Shown piece after piece: positions 8,929-17,005 of a DNA stretch of 28,646 nt; within the stretch, counting starts at the first letter, position 1; every line of letters starts with the position of its first letter. The notes beneath the pieces are model-generated. The model made no database searches. It saw only the letters and a program-made list of their open reading frames with translations, and was not told the origin of the DNA. Origin of the DNA: Alphaproteobacteria bacterium (lineage in GTDB: Bacteria; Pseudomonadota; Alphaproteobacteria; Micavibrionales; Micavibrionaceae). The stretch spans positions 1-28,646 of the forward strand of contig JAUILO010000004.1 of NCBI GenBank assembly GCA_030432775.1. The letters are read 5' to 3'. A program made the position numbers and the translations under genes.

Positions 8929-9009
8929 TTATGAACGTTCTACGTTTTCACTTATATGGTCGTGGTGTCTGTTTTAAAATAGCTACGGGTAAGTAGAAAG
9001 ACCAATTAT

Positions 9010-10251
9010 ATGTTTTCACCCTTTGAGCGTCTGGTTGCCGGTCGTTATCTTCGAACGAAAAAACAGGAAGGCTTTGTCTCTGTCACAGCCGGATTTTCGT
9101 TTGCCGGTATAATGCTGGGTGTTGCGACTTTGATTATTGTCATGTCGGTAATGAACGGTTTTCGGGCTGATTTGTTCGAACGTATATTGGGGCTGAACGG
9201 CCATATGAATGTTTATGCATCAGCGCGTCCGTTTTATGATTATTCACAGGTCAGAGCCGATCTTCAATCTATCAAAGGTATAGAACAAGCCATCCCGATT
9301 ATTGAGGCACAGGCCCTGGTGAATATTCGTGGAACTGCCTCCGGCGTAGTTGTGCGTGGTCTTGATGGTGCAGATTTTGTCAAAAAACCAATTCTTGAAA
9401 ACTCTATTATCGAAGGTGATATCAGTGATTTTACGGGGCATGTTGTTGCTATCGGTAAGGAAATGTCGGCGCGTTATAATCTTAGAATTGGCGACTCTAT
9501 AAATTTGATGGCACCAAAGGGTAAAGCAACACCATTTGGGACAATTCCACGTTCAAGAAGCTATCAAGTTGCGATGATTTTTGATGTTGGGATGTTTGAA
9601 TATAATTCGAGTTTTATATTTATGCCGCTTGAGAGTGCGCAGAAATTTTTTCAGATTAATGAGGCGGTTACTTCGCTCGAAGTATTTACCAGCAATCCTT
9701 ACAAGCTTGATAATCTGAAGGAGGATGTGTCCATTGCTATTGAGGGGCGGGCTTTTGTAAATGACTGGCGTGACCAGAATAGCAGTTTCTTTAATGCGCT
9801 GAAGGTTGAACGGAACGTGATGTTCTTGATCTTGACGCTGATTATTCTTGTCGCAGCTTTCAATATTATCTCGAGCATGATTATGCTGGTTAAAGATAAA
9901 GGGCAGGACATTGCCATTATGCGCACTATGGGTGCTACGCGTTCTAACATGATGAAGATATTCATGCTCACCGGTGCAAGTATTGGTTTGATGGGGACGT
10001 TTGTGGGGTCGGTGTTGGGTATTGTTATCGCCCTTAATCTGGAGAATTTGCGGGAGTGGATTGATATCACTTTCGATACTGAATTATTCCCTGCCGAGAT
10101 TTATTTCCTGACACAGTTGCCATCGGAAATTGACTGGATGGAAGTTTTATCTGTTGTTGTGATGGCCTTGTTCTTATCTATTCTTGCAACATGGTATCCT
10201 GCATGGCGCGCTGCGCGTCTTGATCCGGTGGAGGCACTACGTTATGAGTAA
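9010..10251 (+). CDS. lolC: Lipoprotein-releasing ABC transporter permease (LolC/LolE family)
   Basis: This 413-residue inner-membrane permease works with LolD to extract outer-membrane lipoproteins and pass them to LolA. The N-terminal FERLVAGRYLR is typical of the family. It is followed by the first transmembrane helix (about residues 26-48), containing GIMLGVATLIIVMSVMNGFR. A periplasmic domain of about 220 residues comes next, then three C-terminal helices (about 275-300, 318-345, 375-397) ending in the FtsX-type YPAWRAARLDPVEALRYE. Only one permease gene is present. Many non-gamma proteobacteria use a single LolC/E-like subunit as a homodimer, often called LolF. The gap before it (8929-9009) has no clear promoter. 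Confidence 0.93.
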   Translation: MFSPFERLVAGRYLRTKKQEGFVSVTAGFSFAGIMLGVATLIIVMSVMNGFRADLFERILGLNGHMNVYASARPFYDYSQVRADLQSIKGIEQAIPIIEAQALVNIRGTASGVVVRGLDGADFVKKPILENSIIEGDISDFTGHVVAIGKEMSARYNLRIGDSINLMAPKGKATPFGTIPRSRSYQVAMIFDVGMFEYNSSFIFMPLESAQKFFQINEAVTSLEVFTSNPYKLDNLKEDVSIAIEGRAFVNDWRDQNSSFFNALKVERNVMFLILTLIILVAAFNIISSMIMLVKDKGQDIAIMRTMGATRSNMMKIFMLTGASIGLMGTFVGSVLGIVIALNLENLREWIDITFDTELFPAEIYFLTQLPSEIDWMEVLSVVVMALFLSILATWYPAWRAARLDPVEALRYE

Positions 10252-11029
10252 CATTGATACAGCCATTCCCCCGCAGGATGCTCAGGCAGATAGCCAAGAG
10301 AGTGTACAGAACAATGCGCCGGGAAATGAACAAAGTAAAGGCGGGAATGCTTATAAGCCGCTATTACATATTGATGGTCTAGAGAAAACTTTCCATCAGG
10401 CTGAAAGCACACTGACTATTTTTAAAAGCCTATCTCTTTCAATTGAAAAAGGCGAGATGGTGGCATTGGTTGGCCCTAGCGGCGCCGGTAAATCCACATT
10501 GCTGCAACTTGTTGGGTTACTGGATACCCCAACCGGCGGCAGTATTTCAATAGACGGACATAATGTTGGAAATCTTTCCGATGCCGAGCGAACAAAATTG
10601 CGTAATCAGTTTATTGGTTTTATTTATCAATTTCATCATTTACAGCCTGAATTCTCGGCCCTTGAAAACGTGATGATGCCTATGCTTATTGCTGGCACGC
10701 ATAAAAGCGAGGCTGCCAAGGCGGCTTCGGAGCTTTTGGGTACATTAGGGCTGAGCGCACGTGAAAATCATCGTCCTGCCAGATTGTCCGGCGGCGAACA
10801 GCAACGCGTTGCTATTGCAAGAGCGCTTGCCAATGATCCGCGTTTGCTTCTTGCCGATGAGCCGACGGGGAATCTTGATCCTGCCACATCGGCGGAGGTG
10901 TTTAATTTGCTGGTTGATCGCGTGCGCGCGCGCGGCATTGGTGCATTAATCGCAACGCATAATATGGACCTTGCCGATCAAATGGATCGCGTGCTTGAAC
11001 TTAAACAAGGGCGGCTGGTTGTTTATTAA
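10244..11029 (+). CDS. lolD: Lipoprotein-releasing system ATP-binding protein
   Basis: This 261-residue ABC ATPase energises the Lol permease. Visible motifs are Walker A GPSGAGKST (residues 77-85), the Q-loop glutamine (Q129), the ABC signature LSGGEQQ (181-187), Walker B LLLADEPTGN (201-210) and the switch histidine (H239). The frame stays open upstream to 10184. I chose the ATG at 10244 because GGTGGAGG (10227-10234) sits 9 bases before it and it overlaps lolC by just 8 bases. The first 38 or so residues are a polar Gln/Asn/Ser-rich extension not found in the 233-residue E. coli LolD. The ATPase core begins near PLLHIDGLEKTF. Confidence 0.95.
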   Translation: MSNIDTAIPPQDAQADSQESVQNNAPGNEQSKGGNAYKPLLHIDGLEKTFHQAESTLTIFKSLSLSIEKGEMVALVGPSGAGKSTLLQLVGLLDTPTGGSISIDGHNVGNLSDAERTKLRNQFIGFIYQFHHLQPEFSALENVMMPMLIAGTHKSEAAKAASELLGTLGLSARENHRPARLSGGEQQRVAIARALANDPRLLLADEPTGNLDPATSAEVFNLLVDRVRARGIGALIATHNMDLADQMDRVLELKQGRLVVY

Positions 11030-11081
11030 ATTGCTTTCCGGCCTGAAAATGCCGTGAAATTTCGGAAAATTGCTTTCCGAA
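11028..11081 (+). repeat. 13-base direct repeat with alternative hairpins, downstream of lolD
   Basis: AAATTGCTTTCCG occurs at 11028-11040 and again at 11067-11079. Between them lies CGGAAA (11063-11068), which can pair with TTTCCG of either copy. The second pairing extends to a perfect 8-bp stem, TTCGGAAA (11061-11068) with TTTCCGAA (11074-11081), around a 5-base loop. A small CGGC/GCCG hairpin (11039-11042 with 11051-11054) lies upstream. No T-run follows, so this is not a textbook intrinsic terminator. It may still end or attenuate the lolCD transcript before dnaE. Confidence 0.5.
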
Positions 11082-11114
11082 CATCTTCCTGGCCACTTCA
11101 AATGCTTTGCACGC

Positions 11115-11120
11115 TATAAT
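11115..11120 (+). promoter_or_regulatory. Candidate -10 box for dnaE
   Basis: A consensus TATAAT lies 60 bases before the dnaE start codon. No good -35 hexamer sits 16-18 bases upstream (GCCACT at the 17-base position). This is a plausible but unproven promoter in the 151-base lolD-dnaE gap. Confidence 0.35.
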
Positions 11121-11180
11121 TTCTGTGGCTTTCTAGCTTTTCTCTCTGGTCAAGGCGGCTAAAAATTCTCATACTGAGAT

Positions 11181-14100
11181 ATGTCTAAAAGAACAAAGTT
11201 TGTGCATCTTCATGTGCACTCCGCCTATTCACTGGCAGAGGGTGCAATCAAGGTTAAAGATCTTATCGGTCTTTGCCAGTCAAAGAATATGCCTGCTGTT
11301 GCGGTGACGGACACAAATAATCTGTTTGGTGCGCTTGAATTTGCAATCGCCGCTTCGAAAGGCGGTATACAGCCCATTATCGGTTCTCAGCTTGATCTTG
11401 GTATTGAAGGACATCAGCTTGTTTTATTGGTGCAAAGTCATGAAGGATATCTGAATATTTGCCGTCTCGTGAGCGAAGCGTTTTTATCTGTTGAAGGGAA
11501 TGAAGCACCGCATATTACATGGGAGCTGTTAGAAGAATGTTCGGCAGGGCTAATTTGTTTATCGGGCGGCGTGAAAGGTCCGATTGCGCAATATCTTCTT
11601 CATAATCAGGACAAGGAAGCAGACAAAGCCACTAAACGGCTGAAACAAATTTATGGCGATCGCTTTTATATCGAGTTACAGCGCCATGGCTTACCGGATG
11701 AAGATCGTATTGCGGATGCGATCGTTGATCTTGCCTATAAGCATGACATTCCACTTGTAGCGACAAATGATGCTTATTTCTCTGATCGTAAAATGCATGA
11801 GGCGCATGATGCACTGTTATGCATTGCCGAAGGGCGCTATGTGATTGAAGAAGATCGCCGCAAGGCAACGCCGGAACATTATTTCAAGTCATCTATGGAG
11901 ATGGAAGATCTGTTTCGAGATTTGCCAGAGGCTATCGAAAATACCCATGTGATTGCGCGTCGATGTCATTTCCTGCTTAAACCGATTGACCCGATTTTGC
12001 CACCTTTTGAAACAAAAGAAGGACGTGACGAGATACAGGAATTTATCGCCCAGACACGCGAAGGCTTGCAATGGCGGCTCGAGCGTTATGTATTTAAGGG
12101 CGATGAGAGTGACGAGGAAAAAGAGACAATCGCAAAACCGTATTGGGAGCGGTTTGATTTCGAAGTTGATATCATCAGTAAGATGGGGTTTTCGGGGTAC
12201 TTCCTGATCGTTGCCGATTTTATTAAATGGGCAAAGGAACAAAATATTCCAGTTGGTCCTGGCAGGGGGTCGGGCGCGGCATCGCTCGCGGCTTGGTCTC
12301 TTAAAATTACCGACCTTGACCCGCTCGAGTTTCAATTACTGTTTGAACGTCTGCTTAATCCGGAACGTGTAAGCATGCCCGATTTTGATATCGACTTTTG
12401 TCAGGAACGGCGTGACGAAGTGATCAAATATGTTCAGGATCGTTACGGCCATGATCGTGTGGCGCAGATTATTACATTTGGTAAATTGCAGGCTCGCGCG
12501 GTTGTGCGTGATGTTGGGCGTGTATTGCAAATGCCCTATGGGCAGGTAGATCGTATCGCCAAAATGATTCCTAATAATCCGGCGCAGCCAACGACATTGG
12601 AAGAGGCGCTTAATCAAGATCCTGATTTGCGTGCTGAGCGCCGTAAGGATGATACGACCGATAGGCTTCTAACAATTGCATTGCAGCTTGAAGGCCTTTA
12701 TCGCCACGCCGGAACACATGCGGCCGGTGTCGTGATATCGGATAGACCTTTGCATGAACTTGTTCCGGTTTACCGCGATCCACGATCAGAAATGCCGGTA
12801 ACGCAGTTTAATATGAAATATGTTGAGCAGGCCGGCCTTGTGAAGTTTGACTTTTTGGGGCTGAAGACTCTGACTGTTGTGCAGAAAACGGTCGAGATTG
12901 TTCATAGTAAGGGCGGACCGAAGATTGACCCGCTTGATATCCCTTTTGATGATAATGTCACCTTTGACATGTTGGCGCGCGGCGAGACAGTTGGGGTGTT
13001 TCAGCTTGAAAGTGCGGGTATGCGTGATCTGTGCAAGCAGATGAAGATCAGTAATTTTGAACAAATCATCGCGCTTGTTGCTTTGTATCGTCCGGGGCCG
13101 ATGGAAAACATTCCGACTTATCTGGCCTGTCTACATGGCCAGCAAGAGCGTGATTATATGCATCCGATATTGCAGCCTATTCTTGAAGAAACATACGGAA
13201 TTATGATTTATCAGGAACAGGTCATGCAGGCGGCGCAACGTCTTGCCGGATATACACTTGGCGGGGCAGATTTATTGCGCCGTGCGATGGGTAAGAAAAT
13301 CAAGGCCGAGATGGATGCCCAGCGCGAGTTATTTGTGAGCGGCGCCAAAGAACATAATGATGTTGATGAAGAACATGCCAACCGTATTTTCGATCAGATC
13401 GCCAAATTCGCGGGTTATGGTTTTAACAAGGCGCACTCGGCTGGTTATGCGCTTGTATCATATTGGACAGCGTGGCTGAAGGCGAATTATCCATCTGAAT
13501 TTATGGCCGCATCCATGACCCTTGATATGCAGAATACTGATAAGCTTAGCACATTCAAGCAAGAGCTGGATCATATGAATATCGAGCTGCGCACGCCCAA
13601 TGTGAATTATTCACGCGCCGATTTTCTGGTTGAGGATGACGGTATTCGCTATGCCATGGCTGCGCTGAAGGGGGTCGGTTCGCAAGCCGTGGAAGCGATT
13701 ACGCAAGAACGTGATGAAAATGGTCATTATAAAGATCTTGAGGATTTCATCACCCGCTTGAATGTAAAATCGATGAATAAACGTCAGTTCGAACAAATGA
13801 TTTGTGCGGGTGTGTTTGATGAATTTGAACAATCACGGGCACAGATTTACGGCGCGGCCGATATATTATTGCGCCATGCTCATACTTTGATTGACGAGCG
13901 GGAAAGCGGGCAGTCGAGCCTGTTTGGCGGGGCAGGTGATACGACCTTATCCGGTTTGCCGCCACTACCGCAATCCGAAGAATGGGATACGTTCGAGCGC
14001 TTGAAGCGCGAATTTGACACGATAGGTTTTTATCTGTCTGCGCATCCTTTGGATAGTAAACAAGAACAGCTGGAGCGTCTTGGTATTACAGCGATGGCTA

Positions 14101-14618
14101 ATGTGCGCGAACATTTAACCCGTTCAAGTACGGCGCTTTTGACCATGGCCGGTGTACTGATTAAACAGCAGGTGCGCGTATCACCGAAAAGCGGCAATAA
14201 ATATGCGTTTTTACAGATCTCCGATGCAACGGGCATCTATGAAGTGATGGTATTCTCCGAGGCGTTAAATGATGCGAGAGATGTGCTAAAGGTCGGCGAA
14301 ACATTATTACTGAAGGTTGTTGTGGAGGAGCGGGACGAACAAATTCGTTATTCCGGACAGGATATTAAAGCACTTGAAAGCGCACTTGATGGACGTATCA
14401 AGGAAATACAAATTCATTTGAATGATATGAGTGCGGCTGAAAAGCTAAAGATATTTCTGGATGCCGAAGGCAAGGGACAGGCGGTTATTAAATTAATCGT
14501 TGATACCAATATCGATAGACAAGCAGAGCTTATATTACCGGGTAAATGGTCTTTATCATCGAACGCGCGTAGTGCTTTATCAAAAGAGAACAGTATTTTG
14601 TCAATTCGGGAAATTTGA
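11181..14618 (+). CDS. dnaE: DNA polymerase III alpha subunit
   Basis: This 1145-residue replicative polymerase is the catalytic core of the replisome. An N-terminal PHP domain begins HLHVHSAYSL. The polymerase active site has PDFDIDF with D401 and D403 plus the DFLG aspartate D557, matching E. coli D401, D403 and D555. PVGPGRGSGAASL (357-369) is the usual palm motif. Helix-hairpin-helix DNA binding and an OB-fold (about residues 1010-1085) follow. In the PHP domain the metal-binding DHGN motif reads DTNN (residues 44-47), so a ligand is lost and intrinsic proofreading is unlikely. A DnaQ elsewhere would be needed. The ribosome-binding site before ATG 11181 is weak. The gene ends inside a terminator hairpin. 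Confidence 0.97.
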   Translation: MSKRTKFVHLHVHSAYSLAEGAIKVKDLIGLCQSKNMPAVAVTDTNNLFGALEFAIAASKGGIQPIIGSQLDLGIEGHQLVLLVQSHEGYLNICRLVSEAFLSVEGNEAPHITWELLEECSAGLICLSGGVKGPIAQYLLHNQDKEADKATKRLKQIYGDRFYIELQRHGLPDEDRIADAIVDLAYKHDIPLVATNDAYFSDRKMHEAHDALLCIAEGRYVIEEDRRKATPEHYFKSSMEMEDLFRDLPEAIENTHVIARRCHFLLKPIDPILPPFETKEGRDEIQEFIAQTREGLQWRLERYVFKGDESDEEKETIAKPYWERFDFEVDIISKMGFSGYFLIVADFIKWAKEQNIPVGPGRGSGAASLAAWSLKITDLDPLEFQLLFERLLNPERVSMPDFDIDFCQERRDEVIKYVQDRYGHDRVAQIITFGKLQARAVVRDVGRVLQMPYGQVDRIAKMIPNNPAQPTTLEEALNQDPDLRAERRKDDTTDRLLTIALQLEGLYRHAGTHAAGVVISDRPLHELVPVYRDPRSEMPVTQFNMKYVEQAGLVKFDFLGLKTLTVVQKTVEIVHSKGGPKIDPLDIPFDDNVTFDMLARGETVGVFQLESAGMRDLCKQMKISNFEQIIALVALYRPGPMENIPTYLACLHGQQERDYMHPILQPILEETYGIMIYQEQVMQAAQRLAGYTLGGADLLRRAMGKKIKAEMDAQRELFVSGAKEHNDVDEEHANRIFDQIAKFAGYGFNKAHSAGYALVSYWTAWLKANYPSEFMAASMTLDMQNTDKLSTFKQELDHMNIELRTPNVNYSRADFLVEDDGIRYAMAALKGVGSQAVEAITQERDENGHYKDLEDFITRLNVKSMNKRQFEQMICAGVFDEFEQSRAQIYGAADILLRHAHTLIDERESGQSSLFGGAGDTTLSGLPPLPQSEEWDTFERLKREFDTIGFYLSAHPLDSKQEQLERLGITAMANVREHLTRSSTALLTMAGVLIKQQVRVSPKSGNKYAFLQISDATGIYEVMVFSEALNDARDVLKVGETLLLKVVVEERDEQIRYSGQDIKALESALDGRIKEIQIHLNDMSAAEKLKIFLDAEGKGQAVIKLIVDTNIDRQAELILPGKWSLSSNARSALSKENSILSIREI

Positions 14619-14628
14619 TTTCCTTTTT
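14609..14628 (+). terminator. Intrinsic terminator overlapping the dnaE stop codon
   Basis: GGAAAT (14609-14614), loop TTG, and ATTTCC (14618-14623) form a perfect 6-bp stem, followed directly by five Ts (14624-14628). The dnaE stop TGA is at 14616-14618, inside the loop and stem. The stem is short and AT-rich, so efficiency is uncertain. Confidence 0.55.
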
Positions 14629-14654
14629 GAAATAAACAGCGCTATAACTCTTTA

Positions 14655-14682
14655 TTGTAAAGACATACAGCTTAAGTATATA
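14655..14682 (+). promoter_or_regulatory. Candidate promoter for the nitroreductase-family gene
   Basis: TTGTAA (14655-14660), a 16-base spacer and TATATA (14677-14682) resemble a sigma-70-type promoter. It lies after the dnaE terminator and about 70 bases before the ATG at 14755. The surrounding gap is very AT-rich, so chance matches are likely. Confidence 0.4.
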
Positions 14683-14754
14683 AGCAAGTCACAACAGCGA
14701 ATTTATATTTATAATCAATTTATCAAGATGCATTAGCATAAAGTGGGCAGTTTC

Positions 14755-15894
14755 ATGGACGTAGATTTATCAGCATGGCAGGTTTCGGAAAAAGATTTTC
14801 CCGAGTCAGGTACTTCGGCGGATAAACTGTCATTTTGTGTGCGTTATGCGGTTTTGGCACCGTCAACCTATAACACCCAGCCTTGGCACTTTGTTGTAAA
14901 TGATGACACTGTGTCTTTATTGGCAGATCGCCGTCATGGTCTGGCTGTGATTGATCCTGATGATCGTGAATTGAGCATGTCATGTGCTGCGGCTTTATAT
15001 CTGTTGAGGCTGGCATTGCGAAATTTCGGTTACGAGGAAACTACAACATTATTACCTGATCCCAAACAGCCTGGCTTATATGCCCGCGTCAAGATTGGCG
15101 GCGAAATACAGCTTACGGCTGATCAACAGGCCGAGCTTGATAAAGATCGTTTGTTATTCAAGTGCGTGACAAAGCGTCATTCCAACCGCCAGCAATTTAC
15201 CGATAAGCCTGTGCCGGACGAAATTTTACGTTCTTTGCAAAATGCGGTATCTGGCGATGGTGCGGATGGATGTTGGTTACATATATGTAACGAAGACGAG
15301 CGTGCTTTGCTTGTTCGTTTTATTGCCGAAGGTGATCATATCCAAAGCGGTGATAAACAATTTCGCCGCGAGCTTGCATCATGGACAGATCCGCGCCGTA
15401 CACTCAGTAGAGATGGCTTGGCAGGTCTAGGTCTTAGTTATGAAGATGTTGTCGGTAAATTAACGCCGACAATAGCAAGGCGTTTTGCTGTTGATGGTAA
15501 CCGCGCCGCATCAGATCAAGAGCTTGCAGATGGTTCGCCGGTTCTGGCAATTCTAGGCAGCGCAAAGGGCGGTGTTTTGCAGCGTCTTCATGTTGGTCAG
15601 GCATGGATGCGTATTTTGCTTGAGGCGCAGGCTCTTGGTTTATCGGTTTCATTCCTGAACCAGCCATGCGAAGTACCGGCATTACGCCTTAGTTTGCATG
15701 ACGAACTGGCACAGCAGGGGCGCGCGCATATAATTTTACGTATGGGATTTGGCGGTAAACCTAAATTTACCTCAAGACGTCCGATCGACGAAGTTTTGAC
15801 CATTATAGGCAAGACAAAATCATCGTCTGTTTCTTCTTCCGCTTCGTCAAAATCAGGTTTCTTTAAGAAGCTTGGTGGTATACTTAAAAAGTAG
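14755..15894 (+). CDS. Acg family nitroreductase-like flavoprotein with cationic C-terminal tail
   Basis: This 379-residue protein resembles the Acg group of FMN-binding nitroreductase-fold proteins (as in Mycobacterium Rv2032). Matching motifs are APSTYNTQPWHF (residues 35-46), RELSMSCAAAL (71-81), KRHSNR (140-145) and FRRELASWT (203-211). Acg proteins are two nitroreductase halves in one chain and often lack ordinary nitroreductase activity, so the substrate cannot be predicted. After the fold ends comes a Ser-rich linker (353-367) and then a short basic amphipathic end, GFFKKLGGILKK (368-379). A GTG at 14743 in the same frame is an alternative start. I prefer the ATG, though neither has a good ribosome-binding site. 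It stands alone between dnaE and rpsB. Confidence 0.82.
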   Translation: MDVDLSAWQVSEKDFPESGTSADKLSFCVRYAVLAPSTYNTQPWHFVVNDDTVSLLADRRHGLAVIDPDDRELSMSCAAALYLLRLALRNFGYEETTTLLPDPKQPGLYARVKIGGEIQLTADQQAELDKDRLLFKCVTKRHSNRQQFTDKPVPDEILRSLQNAVSGDGADGCWLHICNEDERALLVRFIAEGDHIQSGDKQFRRELASWTDPRRTLSRDGLAGLGLSYEDVVGKLTPTIARRFAVDGNRAASDQELADGSPVLAILGSAKGGVLQRLHVGQAWMRILLEAQALGLSVSFLNQPCEVPALRLSLHDELAQQGRAHIILRMGFGGKPKFTSRRPIDEVLTIIGKTKSSSVSSSASSKSGFFKKLGGILKK

Positions 15895-15973
15895 GTTTTG
15901 AATTTAGAGCGACACAACAATAAAACGCCTTGTTTATAAGCAATATTTAGATGTGTTTTTTGTCTTAAAAAGC

Positions 15974-16002
15974 TTGAAATGCTTATTAAAAGCCTGTATA
16001 CC
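15974..16002 (+). promoter_or_regulatory. rpsB-tsf promoter
   Basis: TTGAAA (15974-15979), a 17-base spacer and TATACC (15997-16002) form a good sigma-70-type promoter. Transcription would start near 16009 and give a leader of about 120 bases before rpsB, long enough for the structured element described separately. The gap before it (15895-15973) holds nothing else I can support. Confidence 0.7.
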
Positions 16003-16028
16003 TGCGCTCACTAAGAACTAAATACACA

Positions 16029-16120
16029 TGTGGAATTGATCAGACGTCCTGATCTCCGGTGTTTTAAGGAATAATCTTTAAGACCAACTTTCCACAGAGG
16101 CTTATAACCGGAAATAGGAG
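16029..16120 (+). promoter_or_regulatory. Structured rpsB leader, candidate S2 autoregulatory pseudoknot
   Basis: Stem P1 pairs TGTGGAA (16029-16035) with TTCCACA (16090-16096). Inside it, hairpin P2 is GATCAG/CTGATC (16038-16043 with 16049-16054, 5-base loop). Hairpin P3 pairs 16061-16069 with 16076-16084 (9 bp, two G-U pairs, 6-base loop). The six bases left exactly between P2 and P3, TCCGGT (16055-16060), are fully complementary to ACCGGA (16107-16112). The latter lies just before the Shine-Dalgarno AGGAG (16116-16120), so a pseudoknot could close next to the ribosome-binding site. S2 is known to repress rpsB-tsf through the 5' leader in E. coli. That this leader is the equivalent is inference. 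Confidence 0.6.
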
Positions 16121-16129
16121 TTTTATATT

Positions 16130-16954
16130 ATGAGCATACCTGAATTTACAATGCGTCAGCTATTAGAAGCTGGTATCCACTTTGGCCACCATACACGTCG
16201 TTGGAACCCTAAAATGCGTTCTTATATCTTTGGCGTACGTAACGGCATTCACATTATTGATTTGCAACAAACTGTTCCTTTATTGAACAATGCCTTGAAA
16301 TCTCTTCATGGTATAGTGTCAGATGGCGGTCGTGTTCTTTTCGTTGGTACAAAAAGACAAGCTCAGGACGTTGTGAAAGATGCTGCAAAACGCTGTGGTC
16401 AATATTATGTGAACGAGCGCTGGCTCGGTGGCATGCTGACAAACTGGAAAACAATTACAAAATCTATCAATCGCTTGAGCGAAGTTGAAACAATTTTGAA
16501 TGGTGATACAGCTGGTTACACCAAAAAAGAAATTCTGATGATGACACGCGAGCGTGACAAACTTGAATCAGCTATCGGTGGTATCAGAGATATGGGCGGC
16601 ACACCTGAAGCTATCGTCATTATTGATACAAACAAAGAAGATATTGCAATTCTGGAGGCTAAAAAACTAGGTATTCCGGTATTTGCTATTATTGATACAA
16701 ACTCTGATCCTGACAAAATCGATTTCCCGATCCCGGGTAACGATGACGCGATCCGTGCAATTCAACTTTACTGTGATTTGTTCGTATCAACTATTTTGGA
16801 TGGTCTACAGGCTGAATTGACAGCAGCTGGTGCTGATCTTGGCGCTGCTGCCGAGATTGAAGAGGCACTACCTGAAGCAAAAGCGGTTAAAGCCGAAGCT
16901 GAAGTCGCTGCCGAGCCTACAGAAGAAGAAGTAAAAAAAGCTGCACAAGCTTAA
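16130..16954 (+). CDS. rpsB: 30S ribosomal protein S2
   Basis: This 274-residue primary component of the small ribosomal subunit is needed for S1 binding. The sequence is unmistakable: RQLLEAGIHFGHHTRRWNPKM near the N-terminus, FVGTKRQAQ, and NERWLGGMLTNWKT in the first third. It is longer than E. coli S2 (241 residues) because of an Ala/Glu/Lys-rich tail after about residue 230, which is common in alphaproteobacterial S2. The start is set by AGGAG at 16116-16120, 9 bases before the ATG. It forms an operon with tsf 51 bases downstream and has its own promoter and leader. Confidence 0.98.
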   Translation: MSIPEFTMRQLLEAGIHFGHHTRRWNPKMRSYIFGVRNGIHIIDLQQTVPLLNNALKSLHGIVSDGGRVLFVGTKRQAQDVVKDAAKRCGQYYVNERWLGGMLTNWKTITKSINRLSEVETILNGDTAGYTKKEILMMTRERDKLESAIGGIRDMGGTPEAIVIIDTNKEDIAILEAKKLGIPVFAIIDTNSDPDKIDFPIPGNDDAIRAIQLYCDLFVSTILDGLQAELTAAGADLGAAAEIEEALPEAKAVKAEAEVAAEPTEEEVKKAAQA

Positions 16955-17005
16955 TTACTTCCAAAGAGTTTTTAAATTAACAAGTTAAGTATAAGGAAAG
17001 AAAAT

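Noticed and set aside
8933..8940. Palindrome GAACGTTC, considered as a LexA-like operator before lolC
   Set aside because: It is a single 8-base palindrome without the spacing of the alphaproteobacterial SOS box (GTTC-N7-GTTC), and lolCD are not expected SOS genes.
8931..8996. 21-codon open frame between proS and lolC, with AAAAAGG 10 bases upstream
   Set aside because: It is too short to separate from chance in an AT-rich gap, and has no repeated codons or attenuator features to suggest a leader peptide.
14500..14736. Open frame of 78 codons overlapping the dnaE 3' end and the following gap
   Set aside because: It begins inside dnaE in another frame and continues through an AT-rich non-coding gap, with no ribosome-binding site and no recognisable product.
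15895..15973. Possible terminator after the Acg-type gene (T6 run near 15956)
   Set aside because: Only scattered 4-base pairings such as ACAA/TTGT could be found before the T-run; no stable stem.
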